A stretch of DNA of 39,329 nt, from assembly GCA_903900975.1 (NCBI GenBank), contig CAIUPE010000149.1:1-39329 (forward strand), written 5' to 3'. Source of the stretch: an uncultured Hyphomicrobiales bacterium. Lineage in GTDB: Bacteria > Pseudomonadota > Alphaproteobacteria > Rhizobiales > Beijerinckiaceae. The position numbers and the translations under genes were made by a program. Of this stretch, positions 15,650-24,464 are shown piece by piece; positions within the stretch are counted from its first letter, which is position 1, and the number at the start of each line of letters is the position of its first letter. Below the pieces are notes generated by a model that was not told the origin of the DNA, ran no database searches, and saw nothing but the letters and a program-made list of their open reading frames with translations.

Positions 15650-17446
15650 ATGACCGCTGACATCCAATCTCCCAATGCCGAGCCCGCTTCTGCCACCCGC
15701 ACGCGCAGCTCCCTAAAATCCCTTCTGCCGCTTGTTCCCTATGCGTTACGATACCGGGGAAGAATCTTTCTGGCCCTTATCGCGCTCACTGTCGCATCAA
15801 GTTCGACGCTGGCGATACCGCTGGCCGTGCGCCGAATGATCGATTTCGGCTTCTCGACCGAAGGTGCGGGCCTGATCGATAAATATTTTGGCATGCTCAT
15901 TGTCGTTGTGACGATTTTGGCCGCAGCCAGTGCATCCCGCTATTATCTGGTGATGACGCTCGGCGAGCGGGTTGTCGCCGATATCCGCACCGCCGTTTTC
16001 GAACATTTGACGCGACTTGATGCTGGTTTTTACGACGGCGTGAAATCGGGTGAGATTGTTTCGCGGCTTTCCGCCGATACAACGCAACTTAAAGCCGCCT
16101 TTGGCTCCAGCGCCTCGGTTGCTCTGCGCAATCTGGTGCTGTTCATGGGCGCTGGCGCCATGATGGTGTACACAAGCCCGCGGCTTTCTGGTCTTGTGGC
16201 GCTTGCTATTCCGGTTATCGTTTTGCCCCTCGTTGCCTCCGGACGTAATGTTCGCAACCGCTCGCGCGACGCACAGGATCGATTGGCCGATGCCGCGGCC
16301 TATGCCACCGAGGCCATCGGTGCCATGCGCGTGATGCAGGCCTTTGTCGCGGAAGCCCTCACCGTCAAGCGTTTTTCTGATGCGGCCGAAGATGCATACG
16401 AGACGGCACGAATCGCCACCCGTGCGCGATCCATCCTGACGGGTGTTGCCATTGCCTTGGTGTTTTCTTCCGTTGTCGGCATTCTTTGGTACGGCGCGCA
16501 GGATGTGTTGGCTGGCCATATTACGCCCGGCACGCTGTCGCAATTTGTGCTCTACGCTATTTTCGCTGCTGGCGGCTTGGGCGAATTGTCCCAAGTGTGG
16601 GGCGAAGTTAGCGCCGCTGCAGGCTCGGCGGGTCGCCTTGCTGAGCTTTTGGCGATTGAGCCCGCCATCCGGGCACCGGCCAAGCCGCAGACCTTGCCTA
16701 ACCCGCCGGTCGGCACCGTCCGCTTTGACAATGTGGCATTCGCCTATCCATCACGGCCAAATGAGCCGGTTTTGAATGGCGTGAGCTTTTCGGTAAAAAA
16801 AGGCGAGCGCGTCGCCATTGTTGGCCCGTCAGGGGCCGGCAAAACCACGATCATGCAATTGCTGCTGCGGTTTTATGATGCAAGTTCCGGTTCGATCCAG
16901 ATCGATGGAATTGATATCCGAGAGGTGGATCCCCGCGCGATGCGCGACCGGATCGCGCTTGTGCCGCAAGAAAGCATGATTTTCGGGACAACCTTGGCAG
17001 ACAATATCCGCTATGGCCGCCCGAATGCCTCGGATGCGGCCGTCAAAGAAGCCGCCACCCGCGCCATTGTTGACGCGTTTGTCAGCACCTGGCCTGAAGG
17101 ATACGAAACCCGCATCGGCGAGCGCGGCGTGACGCTTTCCGGTGGTCAGCGTCAGCGCATCTCGATCGCACGCGCCATTTTAAAAGACGCTCCCATTTTG
17201 CTGTTGGATGAGGCCACCTCGGCACTTGATGCCGAAAACGAAACCCTCGTCCAATCGGCGCTGGATAGGCTGATGGAAGGCCGCACCACGATTGTCATCG
17301 CACACAGGCTTTCAACCATCGTAAATGCCGACCGTATTTTGGTCATGGAACACGGCAAGATCGTTGAAGAAGGCACCCACGCAGAATTGGTCAACCAAGG
17401 CGGACTTTACGCACGACTTGCGGCGCTTCAGTTTGATAAGAGCTGA
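15650..17446 (+). CDS. ABC exporter, fused membrane and ATPase domains (MsbA/MDR-like)
   Basis: 598 residues from ATG 15650, which has GGAAGG just upstream. A six-helix type IV exporter domain covers about residues 35-320, with GFYDGVKSGEIVSRLSADT as the typical first cytoplasmic loop. The ATPase has Walker A GPSGAGKTT (392-400), Q-loop VPQESMIFGTTLADNIRYG, signature LSGGQ (496-500), Walker B ILLLDE (516-521) and the switch His in AHRLST. It probably works as a homodimer that exports a lipid or hydrophobic compound; the substrate is not readable. It is divergent from rpmE and convergent with the OmpA-like gene. This placement next to rpmE is common in Hyphomicrobiales. Confidence 0.93.
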   Translation: MTADIQSPNAEPASATRTRSSLKSLLPLVPYALRYRGRIFLALIALTVASSSTLAIPLAVRRMIDFGFSTEGAGLIDKYFGMLIVVVTILAAASASRYYLVMTLGERVVADIRTAVFEHLTRLDAGFYDGVKSGEIVSRLSADTTQLKAAFGSSASVALRNLVLFMGAGAMMVYTSPRLSGLVALAIPVIVLPLVASGRNVRNRSRDAQDRLADAAAYATEAIGAMRVMQAFVAEALTVKRFSDAAEDAYETARIATRARSILTGVAIALVFSSVVGILWYGAQDVLAGHITPGTLSQFVLYAIFAAGGLGELSQVWGEVSAAAGSAGRLAELLAIEPAIRAPAKPQTLPNPPVGTVRFDNVAFAYPSRPNEPVLNGVSFSVKKGERVAIVGPSGAGKTTIMQLLLRFYDASSGSIQIDGIDIREVDPRAMRDRIALVPQESMIFGTTLADNIRYGRPNASDAAVKEAATRAIVDAFVSTWPEGYETRIGERGVTLSGGQRQRISIARAILKDAPILLLDEATSALDAENETLVQSALDRLMEGRTTIVIAHRLSTIVNADRILVMEHGKIVEEGTHAELVNQGGLYARLAALQFDKS

Positions 17447-17459
17447 CAGCGCTTAAAAC

Positions 17460-18485
17460 TCACCGATCCGTCAGCTTAAGCTCAATCCGCCTGTTGCGCT
17501 TAAGCGCTTCGTCGCTATCGCCAAGCTCGATGGGCTGGAATTCGCCAAAGCCAGCAGCCATCAAGCGTTGAGGCGATACGCCCTTGGTGACAAGATATTG
17601 CACCACCGAGATCGCGCGCGCTGCCGAGAGCTCCCAGTTAGATTTAAACTGTCCCGCCCCGCTCAACGGCTTTTTATCGGTATGCCCATCGACCCGCAAA
17701 ATCCACGGAATATCGGGAGGAATTTCGCCATCCAGCTGCACGAGGGCCGAGGCAAGCTTGTCGAGTTCAACCTTGCCCGCCACACTCACACCCGCCGAGC
17801 CCACATCAAAAAACACTTCGGACTGAAACACAAACCGGTCACCAACCACGCGCACGTCCGCGCGATTGCTCAAAATCTGGCGCAGGCGGCCGAAGAATTC
17901 AGAGCGATAACGGGCCAATTCCTGCACCTTTTGCGCGAGCGCCACATTCAGCCGTGACCCCAGATCCGCAATGCGCGCCTGACTTTCTTTGTCGCGTTGC
18001 TCGGATGCGTTCAGCGCCTCTTCAAGCGCTGCCAATTGGCGGCGAAGCGCGTTGATTTGCTGGTTTAACGCTTCCACTTGTGCCAAAGCACGCGCCGAAA
18101 TCTGCTTTTGCGCGTCGAGATCCTTGTTGAGCGAGCCCATTTGCGTGCCCGCATCCACCGGTGTGCCGCCCATGCCGTCAATTTGGCTTTTCAGCTGATC
18201 GCGCTCGACCTGCGTTGCAGCTAGCGTATCACCCAAGAGCGCCATATTTTCTTCCAGATTTTTTCGGTTGACGCGCTCAAGTGCCAAGAGATCGGTTAGC
18301 TCCGAAATCTGGCGATTCAGCTTGAGCAAAGCCGCATCTTTGTCCGTCACCTGCTGGCTCAGGAAAAACTGCGCCACCATGAAAACGGTCAGAAGAAACA
18401 CAATCGACAGCACTAGCGTCGACAAGGCATCGACGAAGCCCGGCCAGTAATCAATGACGCGTTGGTTGCGACCCGGACGGGCCAT
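17460..18485 (-). CDS. MotB/OmpA-like peptidoglycan-binding membrane protein
   Basis: 341 residues. A single N-terminal membrane helix (about 14-43, WPGFVDALSTLVLSIVFLLTVFMVAQFFL) carries an Asp at position 19, the place of the proton-binding Asp of MotB and TolR. A long coiled coil follows (about 50-205, heptads rich in Leu, Gln and Glu). The C-terminal OmpA-like domain includes RVDGHTDKKPL…NWELSAARAISVVQYLV and KRNRRIELKL, which binds peptidoglycan. It starts 2 bases after the stop of the MotA/TolQ-like gene, so the two are co-translated and almost certainly form one ion-driven complex spanning inner membrane and wall. Precise role unknown. Confidence 0.88.
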   Translation of the reverse strand: MARPGRNQRVIDYWPGFVDALSTLVLSIVFLLTVFMVAQFFLSQQVTDKDAALLKLNRQISELTDLLALERVNRKNLEENMALLGDTLAATQVERDQLKSQIDGMGGTPVDAGTQMGSLNKDLDAQKQISARALAQVEALNQQINALRRQLAALEEALNASEQRDKESQARIADLGSRLNVALAQKVQELARYRSEFFGRLRQILSNRADVRVVGDRFVFQSEVFFDVGSAGVSVAGKVELDKLASALVQLDGEIPPDIPWILRVDGHTDKKPLSGAGQFKSNWELSAARAISVVQYLVTKGVSPQRLMAAGFGEFQPIELGDSDEALKRNRRIELKLTDR

Positions 18486-18487
18486 GG

Positions 18488-19438
18488 TCAGCCCTGCCTC
18501 TTCTCGGCCAGCAGCGCCTCAAGCACAGCCTTAAGCTCCGCCTCGCGCTGCGCCTGTGCCTCAACCCAATCCCGGATCAGTTGTTGCTCAGACCGCATAG
18601 AGCCCACCAGCGATTGGATGCCGGAAGCCAAATTCTCAATCGCTGCGACATTGGCCGCCTGCCAGCTCGGCTCGGCAAGCACTGCGCCGGACGCCTCAAC
18701 GCCTGACGTGAGCGGCAGGGTAACTGCTGGGCCTGCGATGCCCGCGAGCCAGTTCTCTAACTGCTCGTAAAACTGGTTTTGCGCCTGTCCGGCCTGCAAA
18801 TCGAGAAAGCCCAAAATCAGCGAGCCCGCCAGACCAAAGAGCGACGAGGAAAACGAAATGCCCATGCCGCCCAAAGGTGCGGCCAAACCCGATTTCAATT
18901 CCTCAAACATCAGGGCCGCATCGGACCCCGCTTTCATCGACTGGATAACTTTACCGACCGAACCAACCGTATCGAGAAGGCCCCAAAACGTACCCAAAAG
19001 GCCCAAAAACACCAATAGTCCGGTCAAATAGCGTCCGGTATCGCGCGCTTCATCAAGCCTCAGACCAATCGTGTCCAAAATAGCGCGTAAAGAAAGCGGC
19101 GACAGCGCTTCCCGCCTTTGGCGTCCAGCCAACATTCGAGCCATTGGCAGCAACAAAACCGGCTCGCGCTCAATCACCACGCCGCTTTCGCTCTCTAAAA
19201 ACGCGTTGGCCCAGCGGACCTCGCGAAAAAGGCGGATCACACCTTTGAAAGCGAGAACAATGCCGATGAGTAACACGCCCAAAATCAGCGCATTCAGTGG
19301 CGGGTTGGCGTTAAACGCCTGAATAATCGGGCGATAAAGAATAAAGGCGACAAAGGCACCAAGGACCAGAAATACCGCCATCCTGAAAAGATAAGCGGTT
19401 GGCCGCATCAAAGGCTGAGCGTCACTGTTCCGAGCCAT
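18488..19438 (-). CDS. MotA/TolQ/ExbB-like proton-channel protein
   Basis: 316 residues from ATG 19436-19438 (GGAGG 5 bases upstream). Membrane segments are at about 20-40, 46-66, 135-160 and 185-205; LTGLLVFLGLLGTFWGLLDTVGSVG and SSSLFGLAGSLILGFLDLQAGQAQNQFYEQLENWL correspond to the two conserved pore helices of the MotA/TolQ/ExbB family. The C-terminal part is a predicted coiled coil. It pairs with the OmpA-like protein immediately downstream. It is not tolQ, because no tolR, tolA or tolB follows, and not flagellar motA, because no flagellar genes are near. Confidence 0.88.
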   Translation of the reverse strand: MARNSDAQPLMRPTAYLFRMAVFLVLGAFVAFILYRPIIQAFNANPPLNALILGVLLIGIVLAFKGVIRLFREVRWANAFLESESGVVIEREPVLLLPMARMLAGRQRREALSPLSLRAILDTIGLRLDEARDTGRYLTGLLVFLGLLGTFWGLLDTVGSVGKVIQSMKAGSDAALMFEELKSGLAAPLGGMGISFSSSLFGLAGSLILGFLDLQAGQAQNQFYEQLENWLAGIAGPAVTLPLTSGVEASGAVLAEPSWQAANVAAIENLASGIQSLVGSMRSEQQLIRDWVEAQAQREAELKAVLEALLAEKRQG

Positions 19439-19519
19439 GAAACCTCCCCAATGAATAGCGTGCAGTGTCGCCCGTCCCGCTTCGTGTTTCAAGGGTGGTT
19501 CAACCCTCTATCAACCGGA

Positions 19520-20317
19520 TCAAGCAGCGCGCGCGTCTTTAATCGTTTTCACAAGCTGCGAATGCACCGATGCATTCGCAGCCAATAGCGATTTTCCTGC
19601 GATGGAATACTCACCACCTGTCGTATCCGTAATAAAGCCACCGGCTTCACGCACCAGAACCACACCGGCTGCGACATCCCAAGACGAGAGGCCGGTTTCC
19701 CAGAAACCATCCAGCCGACCAGCGGCGACATAGGCCAAATCGAGCGCCGCAGAACCTAAGCGCCGTACGCCTGCCGTTCTGGCCGTCACATGCGTCAATT
19801 CTTTCATATAGACCGGTACATCGCGTTTATTGCTCGCAGGAATACCGGTGCCGATCATGCATTCCATCAAATCGGTACGGCCCGATACGCGCAGGCGACG
19901 ATTGTTTAAAAACGCACCCTTGCCCTTCTCGGCAATGAACAGCTCATCTTTGATCGGATCATAAACGACGCCAGCCACAATCTGTCCGTCGCGCTCAAGG
20001 CCCAGCGAAACGGAGAAATGCGGCATGCCGTGAAGAAAATTCAACGTGCCATCGAGCGGATCAATATGCCAGCGATGCGACGTATCTTTGCCTTCCACGA
20101 CTCCGCCTTCTTCCATCACGAAGCCGAAATCCGGCCGCGACTTCAACAGCGAGTCGTGAAGAATAGCCTCTGCCTTGTGATCTGCGGTCGAGACGAAATC
20201 ACCCGGACCTTTGCTGGAAACCTGAAGATTCTCGACCTCGCCAAAATCACGGCGGAGGCCTTTTGCGGCCCGCATGACGGCGTCGACCATAACGGTCATC
20301 AAGGGAGAACGGATCAT
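19520..20317 (-). CDS. Inositol monophosphatase family protein
   Basis: 265 residues. The metal-binding motifs of the family are present: EEGG (E69/E70), WHIDPLDGTLNF (D86, D89) and SSWDVAAGVVLVREAGG. It dephosphorylates small sugar or inositol phosphates with Mg2+; SuhB-like roles in rRNA transcription are also possible. ATG 20315-20317 follows AAAGG by 8 bases; the TTG at 20332 overlaps that site and was rejected. It sits between the MotA-like gene and the thiE-like gene on the same strand, a placement conserved in this order. Confidence 0.93.
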   Translation of the reverse strand: MIRSPLMTVMVDAVMRAAKGLRRDFGEVENLQVSSKGPGDFVSTADHKAEAILHDSLLKSRPDFGFVMEEGGVVEGKDTSHRWHIDPLDGTLNFLHGMPHFSVSLGLERDGQIVAGVVYDPIKDELFIAEKGKGAFLNNRRLRVSGRTDLMECMIGTGIPASNKRDVPVYMKELTHVTARTAGVRRLGSAALDLAYVAAGRLDGFWETGLSSWDVAAGVVLVREAGGFITDTTGGEYSIAGKSLLAANASVHSQLVKTIKDARAA

Positions 20318-20418
20318 ATTCGGGCCTTTCAATCAGCAAAGACGGCGGGCAAACGCCACCGGTTCAAGAGAAGAAGCATCAACAACGCCTGCATGGAGGC
20401 GTCAAGGATTGAATTAAA

Positions 20419-21060
20419 TTAGGGGCGCTGCGGAGCAGGTGTTTCGGCAATCAAAGCGAGCGCCTGTCGCACGGCTTCTTCAGGCCCACGAGGATCGGCA
20501 AACACCACATCGCCCAAACCGATAAACTCAGCACCCGTTGCCACCAGCGGCGCGATATGGGCCGTCTCGCTGGCAAAAGCGACGCAAGGCGTGTTGAAAA
20601 GTTCTGCCCACCATTCAGCGCGTTCCAACACCATATCCAAGGTTGGCAGCGATCCATCGGGCCGAGGCTCGCCAAACATCACATAGTCAGCACCCAATTC
20701 AGCCACTTCCATCGCATCATGGCGGGCCTTGAGCCCACCAATACCGGCGCTACGATCAATCCGGTGCATACCGTTGACCGCTTCAGTCGCGCGGGCCGAC
20801 GAGGAAAGATGAACGCCATCAGCCCCCGAGCGCGCCACAAGCTCCAACGCATCCTTCAGCAGGAAGGCAGCGCCCGCCCCTTGCACGACAGGCGCGATGG
20901 CTTTGGCGAAATTGATTTGTTCCCGCTCATCGGTTTCCGGCAGCGTCAAGATTACGGCGTCAATTCGCCCGCCTGCAAAGGCTGCTTTCAACGATGCTGA
21001 CAAAAGATCTAGATCCCCTTCGCGCGGTGCGAAGAGGATGATGCGTGCCGTGTAACCCAT
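20419..21060 (-). CDS. Thiamine-phosphate synthase-like protein (ThiE/TenI superfamily)
   Basis: 213 residues from ATG 21058-21060 (GGAGG 8 bases upstream). The TIM-barrel ThiE/TenI fold is suggested by SGADGVHLSSSARATE, YVMFGEPRPDGS and FIGLGDVVFADP. The classic ThiE active-site loop GADGVHLGQxD is changed here to GADGVHLSSSA, and the N-terminal arginine/asparagine signature is weak, so true thiamine-phosphate synthase activity is doubtful. It may be a divergent paralogue. It lies just downstream of fba (24-base gap) and is probably co-transcribed. No TPP riboswitch is seen. Confidence 0.75.
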   Translation of the reverse strand: MGYTARIILFAPREGDLDLLSASLKAAFAGGRIDAVILTLPETDEREQINFAKAIAPVVQGAGAAFLLKDALELVARSGADGVHLSSSARATEAVNGMHRIDRSAGIGGLKARHDAMEVAELGADYVMFGEPRPDGSLPTLDMVLERAEWWAELFNTPCVAFASETAHIAPLVATGAEFIGLGDVVFADPRGPEEAVRQALALIAETPAPQRP

Positions 21061-21084
21061 GAACATGCCCTCCAGGGCAAAAAT

Positions 21085-22152
21085 TTAGCCAAACGTCGGA
21101 TCAAGCTTGCCCGACGCGTAAAGCTTAGCCATTTCGGCCAGCGTATGAACCTTGCCAATTTTCGACGCCTTGCCAGCGGTACCAAACTCTTCAAAGCGCT
21201 GCTTGACGAGCTTGGTCATCGCATCCATCGCAGGCTTCAAATATTTGCGCGGATCGAATTCACCGGGATTTTCGGCAAACACTTTGCGGATTTGGCCGGT
21301 CATCGCCATGCGGTTATCGGTATCAATATTCACTTTACGCACACCGTTTTTGATACCGCGCTGGATTTCTTCGACCGGCACGCCCCATGTCTGAGGCATC
21401 TCACCACCATAGGCGTTGATGATGTCCTGCAAATCCTGCGGCACGGATGAGGAGCCGTGCATCACGAGGTGGGTATTGGGCAGCAAACGGTGAATTTCTT
21501 CAATCACATGCATGGCCAAAATCGCGCCATCAGGCTTGCGGGTGAATTTATACGCGCCATGCGAGGTACCCATGGCAATGGCTAAGGCATCGACCTTTGT
21601 AGCGCGCACGAAATCAACGGCTTCCTTCGGGTTGGTCAAAAGCTGATCATGCGAGAGCGTGCCCTCAAAGCCGTGACCATCTTCCTTCTCGCCCTGTCCG
21701 GTCTCAAGCGAGCCCAAAACACCGAGTTCACCTTCCACCGAGATACCGCCGAGATGGGCCATGTCGGTAACGGTCTTGGTGACGCCGACATTGTAATCCC
21801 AATCACCCGGGGTCTTGCCGTCTTCTTTCAGCGAGCCATCCATCATCACCGAGGTGAAACCGGCCTGAATGGCCGTCATGCAGGTGGCAGGGCTGTTGCC
21901 GTGATCGAGATGCACGCAAATCGGAATTTGCGGATAAATTTCAGTCAGAGCATCCATCATGTGCTTCAGCATGATGTCATTGGCATAGGCCCGCGCCCCG
22001 CGCGAAGCTTGAATGATCACCGGTGCATCAACCGCAACCGCTGCGGTCATAACAGCCAGCGCGCCTTCCATATTGTTGATGTTGAAGGCTGGTACGCCGT
22101 AGCTGTGCTCTGCGGCATGGTCCAACAGCTGTCTCATGGTAATGCGCGGCAT
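21085..22152 (-). CDS. fba: Fructose-bisphosphate aldolase, class II (Calvin-cycle subtype)
   Basis: Reversible aldol cleavage of fructose-1,6-bisphosphate, zinc-dependent. 355 residues. [28 protein letters not shown] holds the first zinc His and substrate loop. [21 protein letters not shown] and [14 protein letters not shown] contain further metal and phosphate-binding residues. The sequence [22 protein letters not shown] is typical of the subtype also called CbbA. AAGGAG precedes the ATG. It follows pgk and gap on the same strand in a compact central-carbon cluster. No Rubisco gene is present, so this is best read as glycolysis/gluconeogenesis. Confidence 0.96.
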   Translation of the reverse strand: MPRITMRQLLDHAAEHSYGVPAFNINNMEGALAVMTAAVAVDAPVIIQASRGARAYANDIMLKHMMDALTEIYPQIPICVHLDHGNSPATCMTAIQAGFTSVMMDGSLKEDGKTPGDWDYNVGVTKTVTDMAHLGGISVEGELGVLGSLETGQGEKEDGHGFEGTLSHDQLLTNPKEAVDFVRATKVDALAIAMGTSHGAYKFTRKPDGAILAMHVIEEIHRLLPNTHLVMHGSSSVPQDLQDIINAYGGEMPQTWGVPVEEIQRGIKNGVRKVNIDTDNRMAMTGQIRKVFAENPGEFDPRKYLKPAMDAMTKLVKQRFEEFGTAGKASKIGKVHTLAEMAKLYASGKLDPTFG

Positions 22153-22201
22153 AGTCCTGTCTCCTTCAAATCATCATCAACACACCCGCGTCACGCGGAA
22201 C

Positions 22202-23395
22202 TTATGAACGCCGAAGCGCATCGACACCCGGCAGCGGCTTGCCCTCAAGCCATTCGAGAAAAGCGCCGCCTGCGGTTGAAACATAGGTAAAATCATCAGC
22301 AGCGCCAGCATGGTTTAACGCCGAAACCGTATCACCACCACCAGCCACTGAGAGTAATTTACCGGCTTTGGTCAATCGAGCAGCCTCCTGCGCCACCGCA
22401 TTGGTGCCGGCATCAAATGGCTCGAGTTCAAACGCACCAAACGGGCCGTTCCACACCAAGGTCTTGGCTGTCGCAAGCTTGGCCGCCACCGTCTTGACTG
22501 ACGCTGAACCAATATCGAGGATCATATCGTCTGCACCCACCGCATCAACGGAAACGGTTTTGGACGCCGCATGGGCTTTAAATTCCGACGCCACAACGCC
22601 ATCAACCGGCAGCACAATCTCACAGCCCGAGACTTTGGCGGTTGCAAGCACGCTGCGCGCGGTATCAAGCAAATCATGCTCGCAGAGCGATTTACCAACC
22701 GCTTTGCCTTGAGCCGCCAAAAACGTATTGGCCATCCCGCCGCCAATCACCAGAATATCGACCTTTTTGACAAGATTGCCGAGCAATTCGAGCTTGGAGG
22801 AGACTTTCGCCCCGCCGACTACGGCGAGCACCGGACGCTCCGGCTGCTCCAGCGCCTTAGCCAGCGCCTCAATCTCGGCCTGCATCGTGCGCCCCGCAAA
22901 AGCAGGCAACACGCGGGCCAAGCCTTCGGTCGACGCATGGGCGCGATGGGCCGCCGAGAAGGCATCATTCACGAACACATCGCCATTGGCCGCCAATGCC
23001 GCGACAAAAGCGGGATCGTTCTTTTCTTCTTGCTTATGGAAGCGGGTATTCTCAAGGCAGACAATGTCGCCATTCTTCATGGCGTCAACCGCAGCCTTTG
23101 CCGCCTCGCCAATGCAATCCGAAGCAAAGCCCACCGGACGGCCGAGGCGCTTTGCAAGCTCCACCGCGACGGGGGCCAATGATTCTTTGGGATCAACGCC
23201 CTTTGGCCGACCAAAATGAGCGAGCAAAATCACCTTTCCGCCTTTATCCGCAATCTCGCGGATGGTGGGCAAAATACGATCAATGCGGGTGGTGTCGGAA
23301 ACCCGCCCCTCCTCCATCGGCACGTTGAGATCAACCCGAACAAGCACGCGCTTGCCCGACACGGATGCATCATCGAGGGTATGGAAGAGGGTCAT
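22202..23395 (-). CDS. pgk: Phosphoglycerate kinase
   Basis: Transfers phosphate between 1,3-bisphosphoglycerate and ADP. 397 residues, the normal bacterial length. The N-terminal substrate-binding block [22 protein letters not shown], the loop [10 protein letters not shown] and the C-terminal nucleotide block [16 protein letters not shown] are clear. AAGGA stands 9 bases before the ATG. It lies 12 bases after the gap stop on the same strand, within gap-pgk-fba. Confidence 0.97.
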   Translation of the reverse strand: MTLFHTLDDASVSGKRVLVRVDLNVPMEEGRVSDTTRIDRILPTIREIADKGGKVILLAHFGRPKGVDPKESLAPVAVELAKRLGRPVGFASDCIGEAAKAAVDAMKNGDIVCLENTRFHKQEEKNDPAFVAALAANGDVFVNDAFSAAHRAHASTEGLARVLPAFAGRTMQAEIEALAKALEQPERPVLAVVGGAKVSSKLELLGNLVKKVDILVIGGGMANTFLAAQGKAVGKSLCEHDLLDTARSVLATAKVSGCEIVLPVDGVVASEFKAHAASKTVSVDAVGADDMILDIGSASVKTVAAKLATAKTLVWNGPFGAFELEPFDAGTNAVAQEAARLTKAGKLLSVAGGGDTVSALNHAGAADDFTYVSTAGGAFLEWLEGKPLPGVDALRRS

Positions 23396-23407
23396 GGTTC
23401 GTTATCC

Positions 23408-24415
23408 TTAGATCAGCTTGCCCATCGCCACAGCCGTATCAGCCATACGGTTCGAGAAGCCCCACTCATTGTCATACCAGGTCAGGATCGAGACGAAATT
23501 GCCGTCCATCACCTTGGTCTGGTCCATGTGGAAGATCGAGGAATGCGGATCATGGTTGAAGTCGATCGAGACATTGGCTGCATTCGTGTAACCCAAAATG
23601 CCCTTCAAACGACCATCCGCCGCAGCCTTAATCGCGGCATTGATCTCGTCCTTCGTGGTCGAGCGCTTGGCGATGAATTTCAAATCCACCACCGACACAT
23701 TCGGCGTCGGCACGCGGATGGCGGCACCATCGAGCTTGCCATTGAGTTCTGGCAACACGAGGCCAACCGCTTTTGCCGCACCCGTCGAGGTCGGGATCAT
23801 CGAGAGCGCTGCCGCACGGCCGCGATAGAGATCCTTATGCATCGTATCAAGCGTAGGCTGATCACCCGTATAGGAGTGGATCGTCGTCATCATGCCCTTC
23901 TCGATACCAACCAGCTCGTTCAGAACCTGAGCCACTGGCGAGAGGCAGTTCGTCGTGCACGATGCGTTTGAGACAACGAGATGATCCTTGGTCAGCTTCT
24001 GATGGTTGACGCCGAAAACCACCGTCAGATCAGCGCCATCAGCCGGAGCCGACACCAGCACGCGCTTGGCGCCTGCTGCCAAATGGGCTGCGGCCTTATC
24101 CTTCGAGGTGAAGATACCCGTGCATTCAAGCGCGATATCAATGTTGAGTTCCTTATGCGGCAGCTGCGCCGGATCGCGCACCGCTGTCACCTTGATCGGG
24201 CCACGGCCGACATTGATCGTGTCGCCATCCACCGTCACCGTGTGCGGAAAACGGCCATGCACCGAGTCAAAGCGCAAGAGATGCGCGTTGGTCTCGACAG
24301 GGCCCAAATCATTGATCGCAACAACTTCGATATCGGAACGACCCGACTCGATGATAGCGCGGAGCACATTGCGGCCGATACGACCAAAGCCATTGATTGC
24401 GACGCGAACTGCCAT
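23408..24415 (-). CDS. gap: Glyceraldehyde-3-phosphate dehydrogenase, type I
   Basis: Oxidative phosphorylation of glyceraldehyde-3-phosphate with NAD(P)+. 335 residues, with NAD-binding [14 protein letters not shown] at the start, the catalytic Cys at 153 in [13 protein letters not shown], the catalytic His in IHSYTGDQ, and the C-terminal SWYDNEWG-type block written here as [21 protein letters not shown] precedes the ATG. It lies between tkt and pgk on the same strand. Confidence 0.98.
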   Translation of the reverse strand: MAVRVAINGFGRIGRNVLRAIIESGRSDIEVVAINDLGPVETNAHLLRFDSVHGRFPHTVTVDGDTINVGRGPIKVTAVRDPAQLPHKELNIDIALECTGIFTSKDKAAAHLAAGAKRVLVSAPADGADLTVVFGVNHQKLTKDHLVVSNASCTTNCLSPVAQVLNELVGIEKGMMTTIHSYTGDQPTLDTMHKDLYRGRAAALSMIPTSTGAAKAVGLVLPELNGKLDGAAIRVPTPNVSVVDLKFIAKRSTTKDEINAAIKAAADGRLKGILGYTNAANVSIDFNHDPHSSIFHMDQTKVMDGNFVSILTWYDNEWGFSNRMADTAVAMGKLI

Positions 24416-24464
24416 GGTAATCTCCTATTTTTAAGTCGAATTATATATCTTGAAGTTCAGAGGA

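Noticed and set aside
15797-16594. Minus-strand frame of 265 codons inside the ABC exporter gene
   Set aside because: Shadow frame opposite the conserved membrane domain; biased composition and no supporting signals.
17460-19438. Zorya-type defence system (ZorA/ZorB are MotA-like plus OmpA-like)
   Set aside because: No ZorC, ZorD or ZorE gene is adjacent, and the neighbours are conserved housekeeping genes.
17460-19438. TolQ/TolR assignment for the MotA-like and OmpA-like pair
   Set aside because: The partner ends in a full OmpA peptidoglycan-binding domain after a long coiled coil, unlike TolR, and no tolA or tolB follows.
21061-22201. TPP riboswitch near the thiE-like gene and fba
   Set aside because: No THI-box motifs are visible in the short spacers.
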